The notes beneath the pieces were generated by a model. It did no database searches. It saw nothing but the letters and a program-made list of their open reading frames with translations, and was not told the DNA's origin. Below are positions 26,359 through 35,272 of a DNA stretch of 64,000 nucleotides, piece by piece (within the stretch, counting starts at the first letter, position 1; each line of letters starts with the position of its first letter). The position numbers and the translations under genes were made by a program. Source of the DNA: Microbacteriaceae bacterium (GTDB taxonomy: Bacteria > Actinomycetota > Actinomycetes > Actinomycetales > Microbacteriaceae); contig JAIYCT010000002.1 in the NCBI GenBank assembly GCA_027487865.1, forward strand, positions 341,038 to 405,037, written 5' to 3'.

Positions 26359-27625
26359 ACTCAACTGGAATAGCAGGCTCGCCCTTCGACAGGCGAAGTG
26401 CTCCTGCCGGTAGCTCAGAAATTGCTGCGCTGTGGTGCTCTCGAGCGCGCAAAACGCCTTGGATTCCAAGGTATTCAGTTGCAATTTCACCATTGGAAAT
26501 CATCGGGACCTGAAGTGCTCGTCCAGCCTGTGGTTCTCCAGAAATCAGCTCTGACTTTGCAACACCATTTTCCAAAACTCGGCTGGCATGCTTCTTGCCA
26601 CCGCGGTTGGTTTTGAGTTTTGAGGTTTTCGCAACGTCTACCCACTCACCGTCATCTGTGTGAGCCACAAGTTTGTATACAAATCCGGCGGTTGGGTGAC
26701 CAGAGCCGGTGACCAAACTGGTTCCGACGCCGTAGCTATCAATCGGTGCGATTGCCAAGGCAGCGATTGTGTATTCGTCTAGGTCACTTGTGACTGTGAT
26801 CTTGGTTTGTGCCGCCCCTAAATCATCAAGCTGCTTGCGCACCTCAACGGCAGAGGTGGCTAGATCTCCAGAATCGAGACGAACTGCTCGAACCTTTCCG
26901 TCAGTTAGTCGCACCGCAGTCGCCACAGCATTTTTGACATCGTAGGTATCAACCAGAAGTGTGGTCTCAGTTCCCATGGATGCGAGCTGAGCTTGGAATG
27001 CCTGCTCTTCGGTGTCGTGCAGCAATGTGAAAGCGTGCGCGCTGGTGCCAGCGGTCTCGATGCCGTATTGAGCACCGGCAGCAAGATTGCTTGTCGCATC
27101 AAAGCCTGCAATAAATGAAGCTCTGGCCGCCGCGACCGCTGCTGACTCGTGAGCTCGACGTGAACCCATCTCAATCAGACGTCGGCCGGCTGCCACTGAT
27201 TTCATGCGAGCGGCTGCCGAGGCTACTGCAGAGTCATAATTCAGAATCGAGAGAATCACAGTTTCTAGAATTACGGCTTCTGCAAAGCTACCCTCCACGG
27301 TGAGGACTGGAGAGTGGCCGAAGTAAAGCTCACCCTCGCGATAACCAAAGACATTTCCCGAGAATTTATAGTTTGCAAGCCAAGTGAGAGTCGACTCGTC
27401 CACCACCGAGTTGGCCCTTAGGAAATCAAGCTCTTTTTCCTCAAACCTAAAGTTTTGAATTGCCTCCAAAACTCGCCCGGTTCCTGCCACCACGCCGTAT
27501 CGACGTCCTGCAGGGAGCTGGCGGGTGAACACCTCAAATACGCACCTGCGCTCAGCCTTTCCAGACTTCAGCGCTGCCTGGAGCATGGTGAGCTCGTAGC
27601 GATCGGTATTCAATGCAGTGGACAC
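26351..27625 (-). CDS. pncB: Nicotinate phosphoribosyltransferase
   Basis: A 424-residue enzyme of NAD salvage that joins nicotinate to PRPP. Family landmarks are TDRYELTMLQAALKSG at the N-terminus (residues 7-22), MGSRRAHESAAVAAARA (about 152), AGTSAHAF (about 190), LVDTYD (about 222), VRLDSGDL (about 244) and a DSYGVGT segment. The His in the TSAHAF region is the phosphorylated residue in the family. The GTG start has TAGGCT exactly 6 nt upstream, so it may be leaderless, although the intervening AAAGAG could also serve as a weak ribosome site. It is divergent from murI with 40 bp between starts. Confidence 0.95.
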   Translation of the reverse strand: MSTALNTDRYELTMLQAALKSGKAERRCVFEVFTRQLPAGRRYGVVAGTGRVLEAIQNFRFEEKELDFLRANSVVDESTLTWLANYKFSGNVFGYREGELYFGHSPVLTVEGSFAEAVILETVILSILNYDSAVASAAARMKSVAAGRRLIEMGSRRAHESAAVAAARASFIAGFDATSNLAAGAQYGIETAGTSAHAFTLLHDTEEQAFQAQLASMGTETTLLVDTYDVKNAVATAVRLTDGKVRAVRLDSGDLATSAVEVRKQLDDLGAAQTKITVTSDLDEYTIAALAIAPIDSYGVGTSLVTGSGHPTAGFVYKLVAHTDDGEWVDVAKTSKLKTNRGGKKHASRVLENGVAKSELISGEPQAGRALQVPMISNGEIATEYLGIQGVLRAREHHSAAISELPAGALRLSKGEPAIPVEFI

Positions 27626-27631
27626 CTCTTT

Positions 27632-27659
27632 AGCCTATCTACCCAATGAGCTTTAGACT
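27632..27659. promoter_or_regulatory. Divergent leaderless -10 boxes of pncB and murI
   Basis: On the minus strand TAGGCT (27632-27637) lies 6 nt before the pncB GTG at 27625. On the plus strand TAGACT (27654-27659) lies 6 nt before the murI GTG at 27666. The whole divergent promoter region is 40 bp. Confidence 0.5.
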
Positions 27660-27665
27660 TAGTCA

Positions 27666-28487
27666 GTGGATTCCAGACCAATTGGTGTATTCGACTCAGG
27701 AGTCGGTGGCTTGACGGTGGCTCGAGCAATCATTGACCAACTTCCGCACGAATCCATTCACTACGTAGGCGACACTCTGAACTCGCCATACGGCCCCAAG
27801 CCCATCTCGGAAGTCAGAGCACTAGCCCTTGAGGTTATGGATGAACTGGTGGCATCGGGTGTAAAGCTTTTAGTGATTGCATGTAACTCTGCCTCAGCAG
27901 CTGTTTTAAGAGATGCCAGGGAGAGATATACCGAGGGACTCGGTGTCCCAGTAATTGAAGTGATTCAACCTGCGGTTCGCAAAGCGGTGGGGACTTCTCG
28001 CAACCACAGGGTCGGTGTCATCGGAACCAGCGCCACGGTGAACTCAAAGGCTTACGAAGACGCTTTCGCTGCCGCGGTTGACTTTGAGATCACCTCTGCG
28101 GCCTGTCCAACTTTCGTGGACTTTGTTGAGCGTGGAGTTACTTCCGGACCTGAGCTGCTTGCGGCTGCCGAGGCCTATCTAGCTCCAATCAAGGCAGCGA
28201 AGGTTGACACTTTGGTTTTGGGCTGCACCCACTACCCACTGCTGCACGCAGCACTGTCATATGTAATGGGTGACAGCGTTAACTTGGTTTCATCGGCAGA
28301 CGAGACCGCAAAAGATGTCTTTAGGGTGCTGACCGAGCACGACCTTTTGGCGCCTGTAACTGCAAAGCCAAGCTACAAGTTTTATGCCACCGGTAATGCA
28401 CAAGAATTCGAAAGCCTGGCCAAGCGTTTCTTGGGACCTGAGGTTAACGATGTAACCCACCTGGAGCGAAAGGCAACAAATGAGTAG
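27666..28487 (+). CDS. murI: Glutamate racemase
   Basis: A 273-residue cytosolic enzyme that makes D-glutamate for peptidoglycan. The start [18 protein letters not shown] contains the substrate Asp-Ser, CNSASA (about residue 72) holds the first catalytic Cys, and GCTHYPLL (about 185) the second. The first gene of a compact group murI-rph-rdgB, each overlapping the next by 8 bp and 1 bp. This trio is common in actinobacteria. The GTG start has TAGACT 6 nt upstream and no ribosome site. Confidence 0.97.
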   Translation: MDSRPIGVFDSGVGGLTVARAIIDQLPHESIHYVGDTLNSPYGPKPISEVRALALEVMDELVASGVKLLVIACNSASAAVLRDARERYTEGLGVPVIEVIQPAVRKAVGTSRNHRVGVIGTSATVNSKAYEDAFAAAVDFEITSAACPTFVDFVERGVTSGPELLAAAEAYLAPIKAAKVDTLVLGCTHYPLLHAALSYVMGDSVNLVSSADETAKDVFRVLTEHDLLAPVTAKPSYKFYATGNAQEFESLAKRFLGPEVNDVTHLERKATNE

Positions 28488-29220
28488 GCCAAACGGCAGA
28501 GCAGAGCACGAGCTGCGCGAAGTCACTATTGAACGAAACTTCACCATCCATGCCGAAGGTTCTGTGCTGGTTTCCTTCGGTAACACCAAGGTTTTGTGCA
28601 ACGCCTCTTTCACACCCGGAGTACCTCGTTTCAAGAAGGACTCTGGTGAGGGCTGGGTCACGGCTGAGTATGCCATGCTCCCGCGTGCCACTCACGATCG
28701 TTCGGATCGCGAAGCGGTCAAGGGCAAAATCGGTGGCCGCACCCACGAAATCTCAAGACTTATTGGTCGTTCGCTTCGCGCTGTGATTGATGTGAAGGCC
28801 TTGGGGGAGAACACCATCGTGTTGGACTGTGATGTCCTACAGGCCGATGGCGGAACTCGCACCGCAGCTATCACCGGTGCCTTTGTTGCACTCGCTGATG
28901 CTGTTGCTTGGGCCAAGAGGCAGGGACTGATCGCCAAAAGCGCTAAGCCGTTGATTGACACCGTTTCTGCAGTATCGGTTGGAATCATTGATGGCGTTGC
29001 GGTTACCGACCTCGAGTATGTCGAGGATGTCAGGGCAGATACCGATATGAACGTTGTGGTTACCGGGCGTGGGCTTTTCGTCGAGGTGCAGGGCACCGCG
29101 GAGGCAGAGCCATTTGATCGCGATGAACTGAATCGTCTGCTCGAAATGGCGCTGGATGCCAACAAGCAACTTGCCGAGGTTCAGCGCTTGGCATTGGGTG
29201 AGACACTGGAAATTCGCTAG
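28480..29220 (+). CDS. rph: Ribonuclease PH
   Basis: A 246-residue phosphorolytic 3'-5' exoribonuclease that trims tRNA 3' ends. The family opening [20 protein letters not shown], the phosphate-site [20 protein letters not shown] region (about residues 67-87) and [20 protein letters not shown] (about 107-126) are all present. It overlaps murI by 8 bp and its stop overlaps the rdgB start. Confidence 0.97.
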   Translation: MSRPNGRAEHELREVTIERNFTIHAEGSVLVSFGNTKVLCNASFTPGVPRFKKDSGEGWVTAEYAMLPRATHDRSDREAVKGKIGGRTHEISRLIGRSLRAVIDVKALGENTIVLDCDVLQADGGTRTAAITGAFVALADAVAWAKRQGLIAKSAKPLIDTVSAVSVGIIDGVAVTDLEYVEDVRADTDMNVVVTGRGLFVEVQGTAEAEPFDRDELNRLLEMALDANKQLAEVQRLALGETLEIR

Positions 29221-29795
29221 TGGAAATTGTTTTTGCAACCGGGAACAAGCACAAGGCCCAAGAAGCCGAGGCAATTCTCAAACTTGCAAATCCAGATGTA
29301 CAGGTCTTGACCTACTCGGGCCCTGAGCCAATTGAAAGCGGCACAACCTTCCTGGAAAACGCACTCATCAAAGCTCGCGCAGCTTTTGAGGCAACCGGGC
29401 AGCTTTCCTTTGCAGATGACTCCGGCATCGCCTGCGAGGTGATGGGGGGAGCGCCTGGAATCTTCTCGGCAATCTGGTCTGGCACCAGAGATGATGCCAC
29501 CAACAGAAACTTGCTGCTCAAGCAGCTTGAGGATATTCCTAACGAGCACCGCGCAGCCGCATTCGTCTGCACGATCGCCATGGTTGGTCCGGACGAAGAG
29601 ATTTCGTTCACGGGTATCTGGCCGGGGTCAATTTCAACTGAGGTTGCAGGTCTAGGCGGCTTTGGTTACGACCCAGTTTTTATCCCTGAGGGATTGGAAG
29701 TAACCGCAGCTGAATTGGACCCGGAGGTTAAAAACTCTATGTCTCACAGAGCCATGGCGCTGCAACAGATGGCGCAATACCTAGCGAAGCGCTGA
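29220..29795 (+). CDS. rdgB: RdgB/HAM1 non-canonical purine NTP pyrophosphatase
   Basis: A 191-residue housecleaning enzyme that hydrolyses dITP, XTP and similar nucleotides to monophosphates. The motif FATGNKHKAQEAEAIL at residues 4-19 binds the triphosphate, SFADDSGIACEVMGGAPGIFS is in the middle (about 61-81), and GGFGYDPVFIP (about 143-153) and SHRAMALQ (about 178) complete the signature. The GTG start overlaps the rph TAG by one base. Downstream is a 183-bp intergenic region before the sugar transporter. Confidence 0.96.
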   Translation: MEIVFATGNKHKAQEAEAILKLANPDVQVLTYSGPEPIESGTTFLENALIKARAAFEATGQLSFADDSGIACEVMGGAPGIFSAIWSGTRDDATNRNLLLKQLEDIPNEHRAAAFVCTIAMVGPDEEISFTGIWPGSISTEVAGLGGFGYDPVFIPEGLEVTAAELDPEVKNSMSHRAMALQQMAQYLAKR

Positions 29796-29813
29796 TTTTC
29801 CAACCCGTACATT

Positions 29814-29864
29814 CGTAATTGTAAAAATTGTAAAGACAATCGGTATCGGTCTGATACATAAGTG
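29814..29864 (+). promoter_or_regulatory. Promoter-region inverted repeats upstream of the sugar ABC operon
   Basis: In the 183-bp gap, ATTGT-AAAG-ACAAT and GTATC-GGTCT-GATAC are two small 5-bp dyads in AT-rich DNA. TTGTAA and TGATAC with 18-bp spacing could form a sigma-70 promoter, but this is a weak call. Confidence 0.3.
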
Positions 29865-29944
29865 TTATCGGAATGTAATCGCTTGCAGTCAAAACTTGTC
29901 TTCCCCGTGTTTTATCCTTAGGGCACCCTCCTAACGTGTGAGGT

Positions 29945-29962
29945 TCGGCCAACGTTGGCCGA
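29945..29962. promoter_or_regulatory. Perfect 18-bp palindrome, candidate LacI-family operator
   Basis: TCGGCCAACGTTGGCCGA is a perfect palindrome with a central AACGTT, the hallmark of LacI/GalR-family operators. It lies just before the GAAAGG ribosome site and 17 bp before the ATG of the sugar-binding protein, where a bound repressor would block transcription. No LacI-family gene is in this window, so the repressor would be encoded elsewhere. Confidence 0.65.
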
Positions 29963-29978
29963 TGTCGAAAGGAAAAAC

Positions 29979-31337
29979 ATGTCAACACTACGTCGTCGCG
30001 TGGTTGCTCTTGGAGCGACTGCTGTAGCGGCTACCTTGGTAATGGCCGGTTGCGCAAGCACCGAGACCGTAACCGAGGAGACCACTGCGACTGGATCTGA
30101 CGCTTGTGCTGCTTACGAGGCCTACATGGGCAACGAGGGCACCGAGGTTGAGATCTACACCACCATCATTGACCCAGAAGCTTCACTCTTCATCGAGTCT
30201 TTCGCTGAGTTTGAGGACTGCACCGGCATCACCATCAACTGGAACGGAACTCAGGAGTTTGAGGCTCAGATTTCTGTTCGCGTTGAGGGTGGCACCGCTC
30301 CTGACATTGCAATTTTCCCACAGCCTGGCCTATTGGCTAAGTTCGCTGGAAACGGCCTAGTTCCTGCAAACGACGCAACTTCTGCTTCGGTTGACGAGAA
30401 CTACACCGCTGACTGGAAGACCTACGGCACCGTCGATGGCGTGTTCTACGGCTCTCCACTGGGCGCTAACGTGAAGTCCTTCGTTTGGTACTCACCAAAG
30501 ACCTTCGCTGACAAGGGTTGGAGCATTCCTACCACTTGGGACGAGCTACTAGCTCTATCTGACACCGTTGCTGCTGAGGGCTCTGTTCAGCCTTGGTGTG
30601 TTGGTTTCGGTTCCGGTGACGCTACCGGTTGGGTCGGAACTGACTGGATGGAAGACCTAATGCTTCGCTTCCAGGACGCTGCAACCTACGACCAGTGGGT
30701 ATCTGGCGAGCTTCCATTCAACGACCCTAAGGTTGCTGAAGTTCTAGCTGAGGCTGGCAAGATCCTAAAGAACCCTGCTTACGTAGGCGATGTTGCTTCT
30801 ATCGCTACCACCACCTTCCAGGAGGGTGGCGCTGGCCTAGTTGACGGCAGCTGTGCAATGCACCGTCAGGCATCGTTCATCGGTGGCATCCTTGCTGCTG
30901 ACTTCGGTGCAACCATCGTGGACCCATCGGACACCACCACTGAGGGTGGAATCACCACCTTCTACTTCCCAGGTGTTTCGGCTGACAACAAGCCTGCACT
31001 TGGTGGTGGCGAGTTCATTGGTATCTTCGCTGACCGTCCAGAGGTACACGCTGTACAGCACTACCTAACCACTCCTGAGTGGAACAACAAGAAGGCAGCT
31101 CTTGGTGGCTGGTTCTCTGCAAACCTCGGTCTAGACACCGCTAACGTTGCAGACCCAGTAAACAAGGTTGCAGTTGAGATCCTTCAGAATGCATCAACCT
31201 TCCGCTTCGATGGCTCCGACGTGATGCCAGCCGAGGTTGGAGCTGGTTCATTCTGGAAGGAAATGACTGCATGGGTAGCTGAGGACAAGTCTGACAAGGC
31301 TGTTCTAGACGCTATTTACGCAAGCTGGCCTTACTAA
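29979..31337 (+). CDS. Carbohydrate ABC transporter substrate-binding lipoprotein (AglE-like)
   Basis: A 452-residue lipoprotein. The signal MSTLRRRVVALGATAVAAT ends in a lipobox LVMAGC, so Cys25 should be lipidated. The mature part follows the type-1 sugar-binding fold (VEIYTTIIDPEASLFIESF, GTAPDIAIFPQPG, WSIPTTWDELLAL), most like alpha-glucoside-binding AglE proteins. It would deliver sugar to the two permeases downstream. I use the ATG at 29979 with GAAAGGA ahead; the frame is open eight codons further. Leucine codons are strongly CTA-biased, as in other highly expressed genes here. A strong hairpin separates it from the permeases. Confidence 0.9.
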   Translation: MSTLRRRVVALGATAVAATLVMAGCASTETVTEETTATGSDACAAYEAYMGNEGTEVEIYTTIIDPEASLFIESFAEFEDCTGITINWNGTQEFEAQISVRVEGGTAPDIAIFPQPGLLAKFAGNGLVPANDATSASVDENYTADWKTYGTVDGVFYGSPLGANVKSFVWYSPKTFADKGWSIPTTWDELLALSDTVAAEGSVQPWCVGFGSGDATGWVGTDWMEDLMLRFQDAATYDQWVSGELPFNDPKVAEVLAEAGKILKNPAYVGDVASIATTTFQEGGAGLVDGSCAMHRQASFIGGILAADFGATIVDPSDTTTEGGITTFYFPGVSADNKPALGGGEFIGIFADRPEVHAVQHYLTTPEWNNKKAALGGWFSANLGLDTANVADPVNKVAVEILQNASTFRFDGSDVMPAEVGAGSFWKEMTAWVAEDKSDKAVLDAIYASWPY

Positions 31338-31368
31338 TAAGCCACACAGTTACAAATAGTTAAACAAG

Positions 31369-31407
31369 GCTGTGGGGCCTGCTAACGCAGGCCCCACAGC
31401 TCTTCTT
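31369..31407 (+). terminator. Strong stem-loop between binding protein and permease genes
   Basis: A perfect 14-bp GC-rich stem (GCTGTGGGGCCTGC with GCAGGCCCCACAGC) encloses the loop TAAC and is followed by TCTTCTT. It probably works as a partial terminator or 3' stabiliser, raising binding-protein mRNA over permease mRNA. Confidence 0.8.
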
Positions 31408-31429
31408 CAAAGGTTGTTAGGATTCGCTA

Positions 31430-32440
31430 ATGTTCACACTGGCACTTCACGCGGCGAGGAAAACCCCCGCGGACATCATTGCGGAAAACTTCTCCCTTTT
31501 GGCCCTAGCTCTATTGAGCTTCGGAGCTGTCATCTTTTTGTTCTTTCTTCTCGCATCTCGCACTTCGGTAAAGACCCAAGAATGGTTGAAATACCTGGTC
31601 TTCCTTGTGCCATCGATTTTGCTTTTGGTAGTCGGCTTGATCTATCCGGCTATTCGCACCCTGATTCTTGCCTTTATGGACAAAGAAGCGGAAACCTTCG
31701 TAGGTTTTGACAATTTCGTCTGGGCCTTCACTATCCCAGAAATCACCGTGGTGCTTGCCAACACAGCTATCTGGGTTGTGACCGCACCAATTCTTTCCAC
31801 TGTGATTGGTTTGGCCATTGCCTACATGACCGACCGCATGAAGCGCCCGGCAGCTATCAAGTCGCTGATCTTTATGCCGATGGCGATTTCCTTTGTGGGC
31901 GCCGGCATTATTTGGAAGTTTGTTTACAACTACCAACCAAATGACAACAAGCCGGACATCGGTTTGCTATCTGCGATTTTCAAGGGACTTGGTCTAACCC
32001 CGCCCAACTGGTTGCTTGAAGCGCCTTTGAACTCCTTCTTGCTGATCGTTGTAATGATTTGGATTCAGACCGGCTTCGCCATGGTTGTGCTTTCTGCGGC
32101 ACTCAAGAACATTCCTGACGAGGTGGTTGAGGCCGCCATGCTTGATGGCGCAGCTCCTTGGAAGCGCTTCTACTTGGTTTCGGTGCCCATGATTCGTGCG
32201 ACCATCGTGGTGGTGCTAACCACAATCACGATTGGAACCCTCAAGGTCTTCGACATCGTAAGAACGATGACCGGTGGAAACTTCCAGACCAACGTAATCG
32301 CGAACGAGATGTATTCCCAGGCCTTCAGGCAGATGAACTTTGGACGAGGCTCCGCTTTGGCGATCATCCTTTTCGTCGCGATCATTCCAATCATCATTTA
32401 CAACATTCGACAACTGCGCCTCGAGAGGACGGAAAGATAA
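31430..32440 (+). CDS. Sugar ABC transporter permease, AglF/MalF-like
   Basis: A 336-residue inner-membrane subunit with about seven to eight hydrophobic helices. The coupling EAA loop reads EVVEAAMLDGAAPWKRFYLV (residues 233-252). An N-terminal hydrophobic segment precedes the usual six-helix core, as in AglF-type proteins. It sits between the binding protein and the second permease, and its TAA stop overlaps the ATG of that gene, so both permeases are made together. Confidence 0.93.
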   Translation: MFTLALHAARKTPADIIAENFSLLALALLSFGAVIFLFFLLASRTSVKTQEWLKYLVFLVPSILLLVVGLIYPAIRTLILAFMDKEAETFVGFDNFVWAFTIPEITVVLANTAIWVVTAPILSTVIGLAIAYMTDRMKRPAAIKSLIFMPMAISFVGAGIIWKFVYNYQPNDNKPDIGLLSAIFKGLGLTPPNWLLEAPLNSFLLIVVMIWIQTGFAMVVLSAALKNIPDEVVEAAMLDGAAPWKRFYLVSVPMIRATIVVVLTTITIGTLKVFDIVRTMTGGNFQTNVIANEMYSQAFRQMNFGRGSALAIILFVAIIPIIIYNIRQLRLERTER

Positions 32441-33366
32441 TGACCTCTCTAATCAATAAGTCACTTGTAAAGTCAAAGGCCAAGAACGTTTTCTCTTCCC
32501 CTTGGGCAGCCCTTGGCGCTTGGATCATTGCGATTTTGTGGACCATCCCAACATTCGGTTTGCTGGTCACTTCGATTCGTCCAGAAAAAGACATCAACAA
32601 CTCAGGTTGGTGGACTTTCTTTGTAAATCCAAACATTTCCTTTGAGAACTACCAGCAGGTGTTGTTCGAGGGGTCCACCACCAACCCACCGCTCTACCAG
32701 TTCTTCTTCAACTCGCTAGCGGTAACACTTCCGGCGGTAATCTTCCCGATTACCTTGGCGGTATTTGCGGCTTACGCTTTGGCATGGTTTGAATTCAAGG
32801 GAAGAGATTTCATCTTCTTCTCAATCTTTGCGCTGCAGGTTATTCCGCTGCAGTTGACTTTGATCCCACTACTTCAACTTTTCGCAAAGGGCCTAGTGAT
32901 TGGCGATGTGACAATCATCCCGGACTTCAACATCACCGGAACCTACATCCCAATTTGGATTGCACACACCATCTTTGGTTTGCCAATGGCGATCTTCTTG
33001 CTGCACAACTTCCTACGTCAAATCCCTCGTGAATTGATTGAAGCTGCTCGAGTCGATGGTGCCGGCTGGTTCACGCTGTTTTCAAAGATCGTTCTTCCAC
33101 TTTCGGTACCGGCGATTGCATCTTTTGCAATCTTCCAGTTCCTCTGGGTATGGAACGACCTGTTGGTAGGTCTGACATTCGGAGGTGGCGCGAAAGAGGT
33201 TGCACCAATGACCATTCGTCTTGCTGAGATGGTTGGAACCAGAGGGTCCGGCTGGGAGCTATTGACTGCCGGTGCTTTTGTTTCGATTGTTGTTCCGCTG
33301 ATTGTGTTCTTCTCGCTGCAGCGTTACTTCGTAAGAGGTTTGCTGGCTGGATCGGTTAAGGGTTAG
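32440..33366 (+). CDS. Sugar ABC transporter permease, AglG/MalG-like
   Basis: A 308-residue second permease with six predicted helices. The EAA loop reads ELIEAARVDGAGWFTLFSKI (about residues 197-216). The start is the ATG overlapping the previous TAA (TAATG at 32438-32442); an upstream in-frame extension lies inside the first permease and is not credible. No ATPase gene follows: the next feature is tRNA-Arg on the other strand. The energising subunit must come from elsewhere, as with shared MsmK/MsiK-type ATPases known in actinobacteria. Confidence 0.93.
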   Translation: MTSLINKSLVKSKAKNVFSSPWAALGAWIIAILWTIPTFGLLVTSIRPEKDINNSGWWTFFVNPNISFENYQQVLFEGSTTNPPLYQFFFNSLAVTLPAVIFPITLAVFAAYALAWFEFKGRDFIFFSIFALQVIPLQLTLIPLLQLFAKGLVIGDVTIIPDFNITGTYIPIWIAHTIFGLPMAIFLLHNFLRQIPRELIEAARVDGAGWFTLFSKIVLPLSVPAIASFAIFQFLWVWNDLLVGLTFGGGAKEVAPMTIRLAEMVGTRGSGWELLTAGAFVSIVVPLIVFFSLQRYFVRGLLAGSVKG

Positions 33367-33373
33367 CCAAAAG

Positions 33374-33445
33374 CGCCCCTAGCAGGATTCGAACCTGCGC
33401 TCCCGCCTCCGGAGGGCGGTGCTCTATCCCCTGAGCTATAGAGGC
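33374..33445 (-). tRNA. tRNA-Arg (anticodon CCG)
   Basis: A 72-nt cloverleaf on the minus strand. The acceptor stem is GCCTCTA with TAGGGGC, the anticodon arm is CCGCC-CTCCGGA-GGCGG giving anticodon CCG (codon CGG), and the T-arm is GCAGG-TTCGAAT-CCTGC. The discriminator is G and no CCA is encoded. It lies between a transporter operon and argS. Confidence 0.96.
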
Positions 33446-33524
33446 GGGGACGAATCCAGCCTAGCATCGGCAAAGTTTTTAGCTATCCGCCGACTTAGGT
33501 TTCAACCATCAGGCGAAAGCGCTC

Positions 33525-33554
33525 TTCGATTCCAAGGCCTTGCACGGGTATGAT
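33525..33554 (+). promoter_or_regulatory. Predicted promoter of the argS-lysA-hom-thrCB run
   Basis: TTCGAT (33525-33530) and TATGAT (33549-33554) are separated by 18 bp, and GGG before TATGAT resembles an extended -10. About 60 bp separate it from the argS GTG. In the rest of the 169-bp gap between tRNA-Arg and argS I see no riboswitch or attenuator. Confidence 0.5.
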
Positions 33555-33614
33555 TTAGGTTCACCGCCGAAATCAATCTCGTCGGTTGCCATACCCTAAG
33601 GAACTAGGTCCAAA

Positions 33615-35270
33615 GTGACTCCCAACCAGCTTTCGGAAGCCATTGTTGCTGCATTGCGCGCACTGGTTGCCGCTGGCTCTTTGGAGCTGGAAGTTCCAAG
33701 CGAGGTAGTGGTCGAAAGACCAAAAAACCGTGAGCACGGAGACTGGGCAACCAACGTCGCCATGCAACTTGGCGCTAAGGCTGGTTTGAAGCCGCGAGAC
33801 TTCGCCGAACTATTGGCTTCAGAGCTTCAAAAGAGCGCAGGAATCGAAAAGGTTGAAATCGCAGGCCCTGGCTTTATAAATCTTTTTGTCTCAGACTCCG
33901 CAGCCGGCGAGCTTGCCCGCGAGATAGTCACCGCAGGAGCAAGTTTTGGTCGAGGCGTTGAGTATCAGGGCCTGAAGATAAACCTTGAATTTGTTTCCGC
34001 CAACCCAACCGGACCAATCCACCTGGGTGGCACACGTTGGGCTGCGGTCGGTGACTCACTTGCGCGAGTGTTTGAGTTTGTTGGCGCAGAGGTAACTCGC
34101 GAGTACTACTTCAATGACCACGGTGCTCAGATCGATCGTTTTGCGCGTTCACTACTTGCGGCAGCTAAGAATGAACCAGCTCCCGAGGATGGTTACTCAG
34201 GGGCATACATCCAAGAGATTGCTGCTCGCGTTCTAGCCGAAACGGCGGAAGAAATATTGTCTTTGCCGGATGATCAAGCCCAAGAGAAGTTCCGCGCTGC
34301 CGGTGTTGAACTTATGTTCCAGCAGATCAGAGAGTCACTGCACGAATTCGGCGTTGACTTTGATGTTTACTTCCACGAGAACTCGCTCTATGAATCCAAG
34401 GCCGTTGAGCGTTCGATTGAGCGCCTCCGTGAGATGGGCCACATTTTCGAAGAGGACGGTGCTATTTGGCTTCGCTCCACAGCCTTTGGAGATGATCGAG
34501 ATCGCGTAATCATTAAAAGCGACGGAGACGCCGCTTACATTGCCGGCGACATCGCCTACTACCAGGACAAGCGCTCAAGAGGCTTTGACCGCTGCATCTA
34601 CATGCTCGGTGCAGATCACCACGGTTACGTGCCTCGAATGATGGCGCTTTGTGCTGCGTTTGGCGATAAGCCAGGTGAAAACATGGAGATTCTGATTGGC
34701 CAGATGGTGAACCTTGTTCGCGGTGGCGAGCCGGTTCGCATGTCTAAGCGTGCAGGAACCGTGGTGACCATGGAAGACCTAGTGGATGTGGTCGGTGTTG
34801 ACGCCGCTCGCTATGCCCTTGCTCGTTCATCGATTAACTCTTCACTCGATGTTGATCTTGAGCAGCTCACCAAAAAGACAAATGACAACCCAGTTTTCTA
34901 TGTCCAGTACGCTCACGCTAGAACCAAGCAGGTTGCCAAGAATGCGGTGTCGCTCGGGGTGGATGACTCGGAATTTGATCCTGCGCTACTGAGCCACGAA
35001 GCAGAAGCAGAGCTATTGGCGAACCTAAGTGAATTCCCAAGGGTTGTTGCTCAGGCGGCTCAGTTCCGCGAACCTCACCGCATTGCAAGGTACATTGAGG
35101 TGGTGGCTGGAAGTTACCACCGCTGGTATGACAACTGCCGAGTCACTCCATTGGGCGGGCAAGAAGTAGAGAGTGTTCACCGCACCAGACTTTGGCTAAA
35201 CAACGCGGCCAGCATTGTGCTTGGCAACGGGTTGGCACTTTTAGGCGTATCTGCTCCGGAGAGGATGTAA
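33615..35270 (+). CDS. argS: Arginyl-tRNA synthetase
   Basis: A 551-residue class I aminoacyl-tRNA synthetase that charges tRNA-Arg. The HIGH-type motif reads [12 protein letters not shown] (about residues 131-142) and the KMSKS-type motif VRMSKRAGT (about 373-381). The N-terminal Add1 domain (about 1-105) and C-terminal DALR anticodon-binding domain (ending in [10 protein letters not shown]) are present. The start is a GTG. It begins a dense plus-strand run; the lysA GTG starts 2 bp after its stop, an arrangement common in actinobacteria. Confidence 0.97.
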   Translation: MTPNQLSEAIVAALRALVAAGSLELEVPSEVVVERPKNREHGDWATNVAMQLGAKAGLKPRDFAELLASELQKSAGIEKVEIAGPGFINLFVSDSAAGELAREIVTAGASFGRGVEYQGLKINLEFVSANPTGPIHLGGTRWAAVGDSLARVFEFVGAEVTREYYFNDHGAQIDRFARSLLAAAKNEPAPEDGYSGAYIQEIAARVLAETAEEILSLPDDQAQEKFRAAGVELMFQQIRESLHEFGVDFDVYFHENSLYESKAVERSIERLREMGHIFEEDGAIWLRSTAFGDDRDRVIIKSDGDAAYIAGDIAYYQDKRSRGFDRCIYMLGADHHGYVPRMMALCAAFGDKPGENMEILIGQMVNLVRGGEPVRMSKRAGTVVTMEDLVDVVGVDAARYALARSSINSSLDVDLEQLTKKTNDNPVFYVQYAHARTKQVAKNAVSLGVDDSEFDPALLSHEAEAELLANLSEFPRVVAQAAQFREPHRIARYIEVVAGSYHRWYDNCRVTPLGGQEVESVHRTRLWLNNAASIVLGNGLALLGVSAPERM

Positions 35271-35272
35271 GG

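Noticed and set aside
32158-32439. Upstream extension of the second sugar permease
   Set aside because: It lies inside the first permease and is highly polar and His-rich, unlike a permease N-terminus; TAATG coupling supports 32440.
33446-33614. Lysine riboswitch or T-box before argS-lysA
   Set aside because: No conserved riboswitch or T-box elements were recognised; a plain promoter explains the gap.
35192-35272. Upstream extension of lysA into argS
   Set aside because: The extra residues are argS read in another frame; the GTG at 35273 fits the family start.
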